A stretch of DNA of 64,000 nt. Source: Caballeronia choica. Its GTDB lineage: Bacteria > Pseudomonadota > Gammaproteobacteria > Burkholderiales > Burkholderiaceae. This document shows, piece by piece, positions 43,199 through 50,558 of this stretch (positions are counted from its first letter, which is position 1; each line of letters begins with the position of its first letter). The notes below the pieces were generated by a model. It worked only from the letters and a program-made list of their open reading frames with translations. It was not told the origin of the DNA and searched no databases. The position numbers and the translations under genes were made by a program. Where the stretch lies: NCBI RefSeq assembly GCF_001544535.1, contig NZ_FCON02000022.1:24404-88403 (forward strand), in the 5' to 3' direction.

Positions 43199-43699
43199 AA
43201 AACGATTGGCGCTGACCTAGGCGGCAAACCAGGAGGCCTTGCCGCTCATCGGTGTCTCGCCCAACGAACTTCTCTCCGAAGCGACCGCTTCGTCAGTCGA
43301 TCCGGGGGGTCGCTCACGGCCCAGCGCGTTTCACTGATATCGATTGGGAACTTCCGAGCGACCTGCTTTATGAGTGCGCCTCACGTTCTCTTTGTGCTTG
43401 GCGCGGCATCCACAACGCCGCCGATCTCGTATTCATGGACCTGGTGGGGGCCCATCGACTCGATTCGCTCCATGACGTTCTCCAGCGCCCTGAGAGCATC
43501 GAATTGACCGGATTTCCAGTGCCTGATCCGCCGATCAAATCTGCCGCGGCCGTTCGACAATGCCGTCTGGCAGTGGACGTGGCACGTGCCGCCCCCCCGC
43601 ATTCGGCGTATCCATTTTCCTTGCCACGATAACAGGCAGGTGCGCGACCGCCGCGCACTCGCGCAACCCATTCATTCCATCAGCAGAGCGGAGTGCCTC
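43199..43699. other. Intergenic stretch without a supported gene
   Basis: About 500 bases between the metallo-hydrolase and the TPR glycosyltransferase. Short open frames on both strands (for example plus 43252-43632) have no recognisable domains or ribosome sites. It probably contains the promoter of the TPR gene. Confidence 0.5.
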
Positions 43700-45586
43700 A
43701 TGATTGGCTCCCATCCCGAATACTCCGCGCGGCCTCGGGCCGCTGACATCGACATGCCGCATCAGCCTGGGTCGCCGCAGTCTCACGCGGTCGCGTTGGT
43801 CGCGCATGCGCATGGGTGTGACGATACGATTCGCATCGCGCTTTCGCACCACGTTGCCGGGCGTTTGACCGAAGCCGAATTGATGTACAAGCAAATCCTC
43901 GCTGTCACTCCCGGCCACGCCGACGCGTTGCACTTGCTCGGACTCGTTGCGCATCACTCCGGAAATTTCGACAACGCCGTCGATTTCATCATGGCCGCGC
44001 TCGAGCGCAGCCCGCAGGCGCTCTACTACTTCAATCTCGGCAATGTGATGACGGCGCACAACCGTCACGCGGCGGCTGCGGAGTGCTTTCGCCAGGCTGT
44101 CGTGTTGCAGCCCGATTACGTGGATGCGTACAACAATCTGGGCAATGCACTGCGCTCGCTCAAGGAGTTCCACGAGGCACTCGACGTCTTCTGCACGGTG
44201 ATCGACAAGCAGCCCGATCACGCGCAGGCATACAACAATCTCGCCAATGTGCTCCTGGAACTCGACGAGATCGATGCGGCGATCGAGGCCTATCGGAACG
44301 CGATCGCCCTGGCGCCTGATCTCCCCGAGCCGCGGAGCAATCTGCTGTTCGCGCTCAACTATGCGGATTCGACGTCGCCGCAAGCGTATCTCGCCGAGGC
44401 GATGGCCTACGGCGAATTGGTCACACGGCTTGCGAAACCGTGGTCGAGCTGGCTCGTCGACGAGCCGGCCGACCATCGGCGGCCGTTACGGATCGGCATC
44501 GTGTCCGGCGATCTCAAGATGCACCCGGTCGGTTACTTTCTCGAAAACGTGGTCAGGCACGCCGATCCGCAGCGTATCGAGCTAATCGCCTATGTCACGC
44601 GCAACATGCTCGAAGACGAGCTGACGCAGCGAATCAAGCCCCTGTTCCACGCGTGGCATTCGATCGCGGGCGTCGCGGATCGCGACGCAGCGAGCCGGAT
44701 CCGGAACGACCGCATCGATGTGCTGGTCGATGCGTCGGGGCACACGCGATACAACCGCTTGCCGCTCTTCGCGTGGAAGCCGGCGCCCGTGCAGGTCAGC
44801 TGGCCCGGCTATTTCGCGAGCACCGGCGTGCGGGCGATCGACTATGTGCTCGGCGACGATATCGTCTTGTCCGAGGAAGAGGCGGCGCACTTTGTCGAAG
44901 GCGCATGGCGCTTGCCGGACAGTTACCTGTGCTTCACGCCGCCGGCGGACGACGTCGCGCCGGGCGCGCCTCCGTCAGCCGACGGACAGCCCGTCACCTT
45001 CGGCTACTTCGGCAAATTGACCAAGATCACTGATCATGTCGTCGCGGTGTGGTCGGAGGTGCTGCGCGCGCTTCCGTCGGCGCGCCTGCTGTTGAAATCC
45101 GCCCAGTTGGACGTCGAGTCTGTCCGCGCGCGCATCGCCGAGCGCTTTCGCGCGCATGGCATCGGGCTGGACCGCTTGATACTCGAAGGCCGATCCGCGC
45201 GCGCGGCCTATCTCGCCACGTACCGGCGGGTGGATGTCATGCTGAGCCCGTTCCCGTATCCGGGCGGCACCACGACGGCGGAGAGCGTGTGGATGGGCGT
45301 ACCCGTCGTGTGTCGTCGCGGGGATCGCTTCCTGTCGCGTATTGGCGAAAGCATTCTGGGGCCGCTCGATCTTCTCGAGTGGGTCGCGGATGACGACGCA
45401 TCCTACGTGGCCCAAGCGGTGGCGCTCGCCACCGATACGGCGCGCCTCGTGGCGCTTCGCGGCGGGCTGCGTGACCGTCTGCTCGCTTCACCGCTGTGCG
45501 ATGCGCGCCAATTCGCGCGCAATCTGGAAGACGCATTCGCCGCGATGTGCGGAAGACGGGCGCAGGACGCAGCGTCAGGTCGATAG
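43700..45586 (+). CDS. TPR-containing O-GlcNAc transferase-like (SPINDLY family) protein
   Basis: This 628-residue protein starts with four to five TPR repeats (about residues 40-210; landmarks AEAELMYKQILAVTPGHADA, VDAYNNLGNALRSLKEFHEA and AQAYNNLANVLLELDEIDAA). It then has a GT41-type catalytic region: RIGIVSGDLKMHPVGYF carries the His expected at the active site, and PVQVSWPGYFASTGVRAIDY and FPYPGGTTTAESVWMGVPVV are hallmarks of the sugar-nucleotide lobe. It would attach a sugar to protein hydroxyls in the cytoplasm. ATG 43700 has GGAG upstream; ATG 43754 is a possible shorter start. It stands alone, with no flagellin or adhesin gene nearby as an obvious target. Confidence 0.9.
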   Translation: MIGSHPEYSARPRAADIDMPHQPGSPQSHAVALVAHAHGCDDTIRIALSHHVAGRLTEAELMYKQILAVTPGHADALHLLGLVAHHSGNFDNAVDFIMAALERSPQALYYFNLGNVMTAHNRHAAAAECFRQAVVLQPDYVDAYNNLGNALRSLKEFHEALDVFCTVIDKQPDHAQAYNNLANVLLELDEIDAAIEAYRNAIALAPDLPEPRSNLLFALNYADSTSPQAYLAEAMAYGELVTRLAKPWSSWLVDEPADHRRPLRIGIVSGDLKMHPVGYFLENVVRHADPQRIELIAYVTRNMLEDELTQRIKPLFHAWHSIAGVADRDAASRIRNDRIDVLVDASGHTRYNRLPLFAWKPAPVQVSWPGYFASTGVRAIDYVLGDDIVLSEEEAAHFVEGAWRLPDSYLCFTPPADDVAPGAPPSADGQPVTFGYFGKLTKITDHVVAVWSEVLRALPSARLLLKSAQLDVESVRARIAERFRAHGIGLDRLILEGRSARAAYLATYRRVDVMLSPFPYPGGTTTAESVWMGVPVVCRRGDRFLSRIGESILGPLDLLEWVADDDASYVAQAVALATDTARLVALRGGLRDRLLASPLCDARQFARNLEDAFAAMCGRRAQDAASGR

Positions 45587-45597
45587 CCCTGTCGCCG

Positions 45598-45631
45598 CAG
45601 CCAGCCGTGTTGCAACCACGCGGGCTGGCTG
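45598..45631 (+). terminator. Hairpin after the TPR glycosyltransferase gene
   Basis: CAGCCAGCC and GGCTGGCTG pair perfectly over a 16-base loop 11 bases after the stop. No U-tract follows. It is a plausible but weak terminator. The rest of the gap to 45961 has no supported gene. Confidence 0.4.
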
Positions 45632-45961
45632 GCGTCCGAATCTTGACGGCAGCCCTTGAAGCGCACTGGCTTTGGGTTCTACGCGGGAACGGCAAGAGGC
45701 ATTTTTGGCGTCTGCTCCGTGCGTCAAGCGGCCGGATTGGGTCGATGGCTATGGCCGGCCGTGTCGGGAAGCAGTCGGCCACATCGCTGACAATTTACCG
45801 CGCTGAGGTTGGGAAAGAAGTGCGGCCGACCGAGGCTTGCCCGGCATCGCGCGTCAGACTCTGTCTCCGGTAGGCAGACAGCGCATAGCGTCCTCAACCA
45901 ATTTCGGATATTTTCTGCTTCAGCGTTTGTGCTTGTTCCCGTGTCGCAAAAGGAGTGCTTC

Positions 45962-46672
45962 ATGCTGAAGCTTTATTCCTATCCGGACCTCTTCGGCGTC
46001 GCCGATAACAATCCGTTCGGTTTGAAGGTGTTCGCGTTCATGCGGTTGTCGGGGCTCGACTTCGAGCATCGTCACGTCCTCGACACGAGCCTCGCGCCGC
46101 GTGGGCAGTTGCCGTACCTCGTCGATGGCGACGATACGATCGGCGACAGCGACAGCATCATCGCGCATTTGACGCGTCGGTACGATCTGCGCATCGACCG
46201 CGCGCTTTCGCCGGGACAATTGAATCTCGACTTCATGGTCCGGCGAACGCTCGACGACCTGTACTGGACGATGAGCTTTTCACGCTGGCGCGACGAGCGC
46301 TTCTGGCCGTCCTTTCGCGACGCCGTTCTCGCTGCGCACTCCGACGTATGCGCAAGCGATCTTGAAGCCGCGCGCGAATACAACCGGTTGCGGTATCACT
46401 ATCAGGGCATCGGCCGCTATGAGCCGGAACAGATCTATGCGAGGGGTATCGACGATCTGCGCGTCGTGGCGGACCTGCTCGGCGACACCGGTTATGTTTT
46501 TGGCCCCGCTCCTGCCGCCGTTGATGCCGCGATCTATGGCTTCGTCGCCAATATTTACTTCTACGAGATCGACACGCCGTTAAAGCAGTACGTGCTCTCA
46601 CGCCCGGCGCTCGTGCGCCATTGCGAGGCCATTCATCAGCGGATCGGCGGGTCTGAGAGGGTATCCGCTTGA
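45962..46672 (+). CDS. Glutathione S-transferase-like protein
   Basis: This 236-residue protein has a thioredoxin-like N-terminal domain: MLKLYSYPDLFGVADNNPF, then GQLPYLVDGDDTIGDSDSII with the cis-Pro and the Asp-Ser pair that binds the gamma-glutamyl group. The helical C-terminal domain begins near residue 85 (LNLDFMVRRTLDDLYW). It resembles the bacterial Tom37/failed-axon-connection subgroup rather than a classical detoxifying enzyme. ATG 45962 has AAAAGGAG upstream; the upstream extension is rejected. It is a single gene; no partner suggests its substrate. Confidence 0.88.
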   Translation: MLKLYSYPDLFGVADNNPFGLKVFAFMRLSGLDFEHRHVLDTSLAPRGQLPYLVDGDDTIGDSDSIIAHLTRRYDLRIDRALSPGQLNLDFMVRRTLDDLYWTMSFSRWRDERFWPSFRDAVLAAHSDVCASDLEAAREYNRLRYHYQGIGRYEPEQIYARGIDDLRVVADLLGDTGYVFGPAPAAVDAAIYGFVANIYFYEIDTPLKQYVLSRPALVRHCEAIHQRIGGSERVSA

Positions 46673-46733
46673 GGTTTCGAGCCGTGGGCGCGGTGGAACC
46701 CGTGCTGAGTCTGAAAGTCGGAATCTCTTGAGG

Positions 46734-46772
46734 TTTGTGCGAGCCTGCCCATGTCCGCATGGCTCGCACAAA
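46734..46772. repeat. Perfect 12-base inverted repeat between convergent genes
   Basis: TTTGTGCGAGCC and GGCTCGCACAAA pair perfectly around a 15-base centre that itself contains CCATG and CATGG. On the plus strand it is followed by A bases, so it is not a canonical terminator for the GST gene. It lies next to the U-tract of the minus-strand terminator for the SRAP gene. Confidence 0.7.
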
Positions 46773-46799
46773 AAAAACTCGCCGCCTCGCAACAGCGAG
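46771..46799 (-). terminator. Intrinsic terminator of the SRAP transcript
   Basis: Read on the minus strand, CTCGC, a short loop and GCGAG are followed by GCGGCGAG and then eight T bases. It lies about 55 bases after the SRAP stop codon. Two alternative pairings of the repeated CTCGC/GCGAG units are possible. Confidence 0.6.
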
Positions 46800-46854
46800 C
46801 GATTCAAGGTTTGTCTTTGCTGTGCCAGAACTCGTCGGTCCTGACGTTAATCAA

Positions 46855-47814
46855 CTACGCCGCCAGCCTGTGATCATAATAAGGCCGGTCGCGATCGTCG
46901 AGAATCGCGTGTTGCGCGCGCAGATCGGCAGCATTCGGGTTCAACCACGCGTCGATGTGCTCGGGTTTGATCGGCACGATGCAACGGTCGTGACCTGCTG
47001 CGGCCACTTCGGCAGGTGGCTCCTCCGTGATGGCGGCGAACGACAGCAGGTCGGGCTGCCCCTGAACCGACCAGCGGGACCACAGGCACGCAACCAGCAT
47101 GTCGCCTTGCGTGTTGGGCTTGAATTCGAGAATGACGTTTTCGTCCTTCTCCCCTTCTGCCAACTCGCGGCCTTCCATCCGGGCTCGGCTGACGTTCTCG
47201 TAGAACGCGCTCACGAGCATCAGCCCATGCGAGTAACCAAAGAGCGGCTTCCAGAACCCTTCGAGATTGTCGCGTCGAGCGTTGTAGGTGCCCGGATACT
47301 TCGCGTCATAGGACGCCGGTTTGCCGGCAATCCGGCACTGGTAGCGCATCGGCTTGATCACGCGTTGACCGTTCTCCACCACCAGCACGGGCGCGTAGTG
47401 CCCGGGAAAAATCCGCGAGTCACGCGCTTCGGGCATGGTGCGACGCAAGTCGTCGAGCCGGCCAAGAGTCCAGTCGATCTTGTCGGACGCGATGCGTCGG
47501 CTCTCGGTTGCTGCCTTGGTGACCTTGGTCTGCAGCGAGCGCTCGGCATCGGCGAGGCGGCTTCGCTGTTTGAACAGGTCCTGCTCGAGCTGGGTCGCCT
47601 GCTCTGCGTTATAGCGGTCGATCCACGCCTTGATTTGGCGTTCTTCGTCGGAGCGCGGCTCGGCAAAGGCATCGTCCATGGCCTTCGGAATTTTCGCCTT
47701 GCTGCCCTCGGCGCGCTCCCAGTACAGGCGAGCGAATTCCCGCATATCCATCTGAGCGCCAAACATCTTGACGTATTTGCGGTAGTCCGCCTCAATTTGA
47801 GCCGAATAACACAT
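46855..47814 (-). CDS. SRAP (YedK/HMCES) abasic-site DNA-protein crosslinking protein with a long insertion
   Basis: This 319-residue SRAP-domain protein shields abasic sites in single-stranded DNA by a thiazolidine link from Cys2. Cys2 follows the initiator Met directly (MCYSAQIEA). The other active-site residues appear as Asn178 in GTYNARRDN, Glu206 in SAFYEN and His275 in AAAGHDRCIVPI. E. coli YedK has about 222 residues; here about 100 extra residues lie between Cys2 and Asn178, mostly charged helix (for example EQATQLEQDLFKQRSRLADA). It is the last gene of a minus-strand set with two small proteins and faces the imuA-imuB-dnaE2 operon across a LexA-type box, consistent with SOS control. 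A terminator follows it. Confidence 0.88.
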   Translation of the reverse strand: MCYSAQIEADYRKYVKMFGAQMDMREFARLYWERAEGSKAKIPKAMDDAFAEPRSDEERQIKAWIDRYNAEQATQLEQDLFKQRSRLADAERSLQTKVTKAATESRRIASDKIDWTLGRLDDLRRTMPEARDSRIFPGHYAPVLVVENGQRVIKPMRYQCRIAGKPASYDAKYPGTYNARRDNLEGFWKPLFGYSHGLMLVSAFYENVSRARMEGRELAEGEKDENVILEFKPNTQGDMLVACLWSRWSVQGQPDLLSFAAITEEPPAEVAAAGHDRCIVPIKPEHIDAWLNPNAADLRAQHAILDDRDRPYYDHRLAA

Positions 47815-47862
47815 GCATCGCTCCTCGGTTGGTCTCGATTTCGACTGCCGTAGGCTTCTGCC

Positions 47863-48030
47863 CTACAACTCCGGGTGGGCGAGATCGCCCTCAACAATGC
47901 GTTCGCCAACGATTTGTGCCGCTGCCAGCGCCACGAGGAAGCACAGCAATTCTGCGCGAGCGCCCGGCAGTTCGTCGAGATCATGTTTCGACAGGCTTTC
48001 TCCTGCTAATGACGATGTCATCGCTGTCAT
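47863..48030 (-). CDS. Small hypothetical protein (55 aa) between SRAP and the 92-aa gene
   Basis: A 55-codon frame starts at ATG 48030, 21 bases after the stop of the 92-aa gene, and ends 48 bases before SRAP. It reads MTAMTSSLAGESLSKHDLDE at the start, then a likely helix around ARAELLCFLVALAAAQIVGE and an acidic end. The composition is protein-like and the position between two same-strand genes fits an operon. The ribosome site is weak (ATG 48021 is an alternative start), and I do not recognise a family. The helix is not long enough for a clear membrane span. Confidence in it being a real gene is moderate. Confidence 0.55.
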   Translation of the reverse strand: MTAMTSSLAGESLSKHDLDELPGARAELLCFLVALAAAQIVGERIVEGDLAHPEL

Positions 48031-48051
48031 CTGCGGGCAGAAGAACAGGAT

Positions 48052-48330
48052 TCAACGCCGCTGGCTACAACGCGCCTCCGTCCCGACACACTGACCGTCG
48101 CATCCCTTGCAATAGTGCCGGTCGACTACGCTGTCATCGGCCACCCAACGGTTGAAGTCGTCCACCGGCTTCGTTCCGACTGCTCTGCCATTCTCCACGG
48201 CATAAAACCCCGGCTGGCCGGCTTTCCCGCGCGCAATGGCTTCGTCGACCGCTTCGCCAAAGGCGTCCCGCAGATCAGCGATAAATGCCGCGATTTCCGG
48301 CATCGGATGCTTCCGTACGAGCATATCCAT
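48052..48330 (-). CDS. Small Cys-rich hypothetical protein (92 aa) divergent from imuA
   Basis: This 92-residue protein begins MDMLVRKHPMPEIAAFIADL, followed by an acidic helix (RDAFGEAVDEAIARGKAG). It ends with HYCKGCDGQCVGTEARC, a Cys-x2-Cys-x3-Cys-x6-Cys pattern with a preceding His that could bind zinc. ATG 48330 has GGAGAG about six bases upstream; a longer frame crossing the LexA box is rejected. No family is recognised. It is the first gene of the minus-strand set with the 55-aa protein and SRAP, starting about 75 bases from the LexA-type box shared with imuA, so a role in DNA damage tolerance is likely by association. Confidence 0.75.
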   Translation of the reverse strand: MDMLVRKHPMPEIAAFIADLRDAFGEAVDEAIARGKAGQPGFYAVENGRAVGTKPVDDFNRWVADDSVVDRHYCKGCDGQCVGTEARCSQRR

Positions 48331-48403
48331 TCGACTCTCCGTTGGCGACTTAAAAGGGGCAAAAAAGGGGCAATTCACTGCTGCGTATTTTCGAGATAAG
48401 ATA

Positions 48404-48419
48404 CTGTACATCCATACAG
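48404..48419. promoter_or_regulatory. LexA (SOS) box
   Basis: CTGTACATCCATACAG has the invariant CTGT and ACAG ends with eight bases between, as in the proteobacterial LexA consensus. It ends 11 bases before the imuA start codon, in the divergent region facing the 92-aa gene. imuA-imuB-dnaE2 operons are LexA-controlled in many bacteria, so the assignment is strong for imuA and inferred for the minus-strand genes. Confidence 0.88.
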
Positions 48420-48430
48420 TGCTTTGTGCC

Positions 48431-49138
48431 ATGCCCGCTCTCCCCAAACACGTCGAGTCGATACACCCCGCGCTGTGGCGCGGGTCTCAGCTCGCCCGTG
48501 CGTACGGAAAGACGATCGATACCGGCTACGCCGCGCTGTCGGCGGAACTGCCCGGCGGCGGCTGGCCGCTCGGCGCGCTCGTCGAACTGCTGGTGCAACA
48601 GCCGGGCGTCGGAGAATTCCGCCTGTTGCGCCCGGCGTTGGCCGAGGTGAGCCACCGGCCGATCGCGTTGCTGCAGGCGCCGCATGTGCCCAATTCACTC
48701 GCGTTTTCCTATCTCGGACTGCCGCTTGAGAAGCTGATGCAACTGCGCGCACCCCGCACGGCCGACGCGCTCTGGTGCGCCGAGCAGGTGCTCCGAGCGC
48801 GAAGTTGCGGCGCGCTCGTCTTCTGGCAGCAGCACGTCCGTGCCGAGGCGCTGCGACGACTGCACCTGGCCGCGCAGGCGACCGAGACACTCTTCCTGCT
48901 CGTCCGTCCGCTCGCGAGCGCCACCGATGCCTCGCCCGCGACGCTGCGGCTCGGCGTGCGCTCAGCCGATGGCGGCATTGTCGTCGACGTCATCAAACGG
49001 CGAGGACCGATACGAAACGAGACGCTCTCCGTCGCCCTGCAACCTTCCCCGATTTTGCTGAGTCCCCATGGCCGTATTCGTCGCCATTCACCTACCCCGG
49101 CTTTCGCTGGAGGTCTTCCGTCCGAGGTGGTCGCCTAG
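48431..49138 (+). CDS. imuA: Translesion synthesis-associated protein ImuA
   Basis: This 235-residue RecA-like protein of the SOS mutagenesis complex starts at ATG 48431, 11 bases after the LexA box. HPALWRGSQLA, ELPGGGWPLGALVELL and GEFRLLRPALAEVS are the usual ImuA (SulA-like) landmarks. It supports ImuB and DnaE2 in copying past damaged bases. Its last 71 bases overlap the start of imuB, so translation is coupled. The upstream in-frame extension across the LexA box is rejected. Confidence 0.92.
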   Translation: MPALPKHVESIHPALWRGSQLARAYGKTIDTGYAALSAELPGGGWPLGALVELLVQQPGVGEFRLLRPALAEVSHRPIALLQAPHVPNSLAFSYLGLPLEKLMQLRAPRTADALWCAEQVLRARSCGALVFWQQHVRAEALRRLHLAAQATETLFLLVRPLASATDASPATLRLGVRSADGGIVVDVIKRRGPIRNETLSVALQPSPILLSPHGRIRRHSPTPAFAGGLPSEVVA

Positions 49139-50543
49139 GACGGAGAACGGCTGCGTCGTACTGGACCAGGACAAGGTCGCCATCGCCGACGCGGTGGCCC
49201 GGGAAGCTGGCGTAGTAATCGGCATGAAGCGCGCAGGCGTGCTCACGTTGGCGCCGAACGCGCTGGTCTACGACCGGGAACCCGCTCGTGAGCAGGACGT
49301 GTTGCGCGAGGTCGCGCTGGCACTGATGCGTTTTTCGCCGATGGTCGCCGTCTGTGAAGAAGAGACCGTCGTGATCGATGTATCGGCGAGCCTGCGTCTC
49401 TTTGGCGGGATCCTGCGCATCTGCCATCAGATGCGGCAGGTCGTCGACGCGGTGGGCGTGACCGTGCGCATGAGCGTCGCCCCGACCGGTCAAGGCGCGT
49501 GGATGCTGGCCAAGGTGCTGATCAAAGACGGCCGGCGCCGCGTGCTCAAGATGCGCTCGCTTGAGCGCGCGCTCGACGCGCTTTCGTACCTTGCCGTACC
49601 GGAAGTCCGCCCATTCGCCGACTGGTTCGCCGGGCTCGGGTGCCGGGTGCTTGAAGATATCCGTCGACTGCCGCGGGCGGGTTTGAAGAAGAGGTGCTCA
49701 GTGGACTTGCTGGATTCGCTGGATCGAGCCTACGGGCTATCGCCGGAGTTGTACGAGTGGCTCGATGTGCCGCCCACATTCAGCGCCCGGGTCGAACTGC
49801 CGGACCGGGTCGAACATGCCGAAGCGATTCTTTTCTCGGCTCGTCGTCTCGTGGTCCAGCTTTGCGGCTGGCTGAGTGCGCAGCAACTCGCGCTCACGCA
49901 CGCGAGCGTGACACTCGAACACGAACGCGGACGTGAGGCGATCGAGCCGACCACCATCGACCTGGCGCTCGCCGAGCCCACCTGGCACGAGGAGCATCTC
50001 GTGCGACTCTTGAAAGAGCGCTTGGGGCGCGTCGAACTTCAGGCGGCCGTCATCGCGGTGCGTCTGAGCGCGACCAAAGTCCAGGCTGCCGAACCCCCGA
50101 CCGACACCCTCTTTCCGGACCCGGGCGGCTCGGCCGAAGACCATAATCGGCTACTAGAATTGCTCGTCGCGCGTCTGGGACCTGAAAACGTGTTGCGTCC
50201 CGCGCCGACTTCCGATCACCGGCCGGAATACGCGAATCGCTGGGTCTCGGTTCAGGACGATGCGAAGCCGGACGCGGCCCCTTCCGAACTCCCCCGTCCG
50301 ACGTGGCTCCTCGAGACGCCCGTTCGTCTCATGGTCAAAAACCATCGGCCGTTCTACGGCTCGTCATTGAAACTCGTGTCGACCGGCGAGCGCATCGAGG
50401 CCGGCTGGTTCGACGGCGGCTTGACCGCGCGCGACTATTTTGTCGCAGAGGCCGCCGACAAAAGTTGCTACTGGATTTACCGGGAGCGGCCGAGCGCAAC
50501 CTCGGACGAAGTGCGCTGGTTCCTCCACGGCCTCTTCGGATAA
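49068..50543 (+). CDS. imuB: Y-family polymerase-like protein ImuB
   Basis: This 491-residue protein resembles DinB/UmuC polymerases: MAVFVAIHLPRLSLEVF at the start, then a palm/fingers region (VCEEETVVIDVSASLRLFGG) and the little-finger domain. ImuB lacks polymerase activity because the acidic metal ligands are lost; here the N-terminal position that holds the first Asp in active enzymes is Ala or Ile in VFVAIHLPR. It acts as a scaffold linking ImuA and DnaE2 to the sliding clamp; the segment TDTLFPD may be the clamp-binding motif. It overlaps imuA by 71 bases and is followed by dnaE2 after 15 bases. Confidence 0.92.
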   Translation: MAVFVAIHLPRLSLEVFRPRWSPRTENGCVVLDQDKVAIADAVAREAGVVIGMKRAGVLTLAPNALVYDREPAREQDVLREVALALMRFSPMVAVCEEETVVIDVSASLRLFGGILRICHQMRQVVDAVGVTVRMSVAPTGQGAWMLAKVLIKDGRRRVLKMRSLERALDALSYLAVPEVRPFADWFAGLGCRVLEDIRRLPRAGLKKRCSVDLLDSLDRAYGLSPELYEWLDVPPTFSARVELPDRVEHAEAILFSARRLVVQLCGWLSAQQLALTHASVTLEHERGREAIEPTTIDLALAEPTWHEEHLVRLLKERLGRVELQAAVIAVRLSATKVQAAEPPTDTLFPDPGGSAEDHNRLLELLVARLGPENVLRPAPTSDHRPEYANRWVSVQDDAKPDAAPSELPRPTWLLETPVRLMVKNHRPFYGSSLKLVSTGERIEAGWFDGGLTARDYFVAEAADKSCYWIYRERPSATSDEVRWFLHGLFG

Positions 50544-50558
50544 CGATGAGCAATTGCC

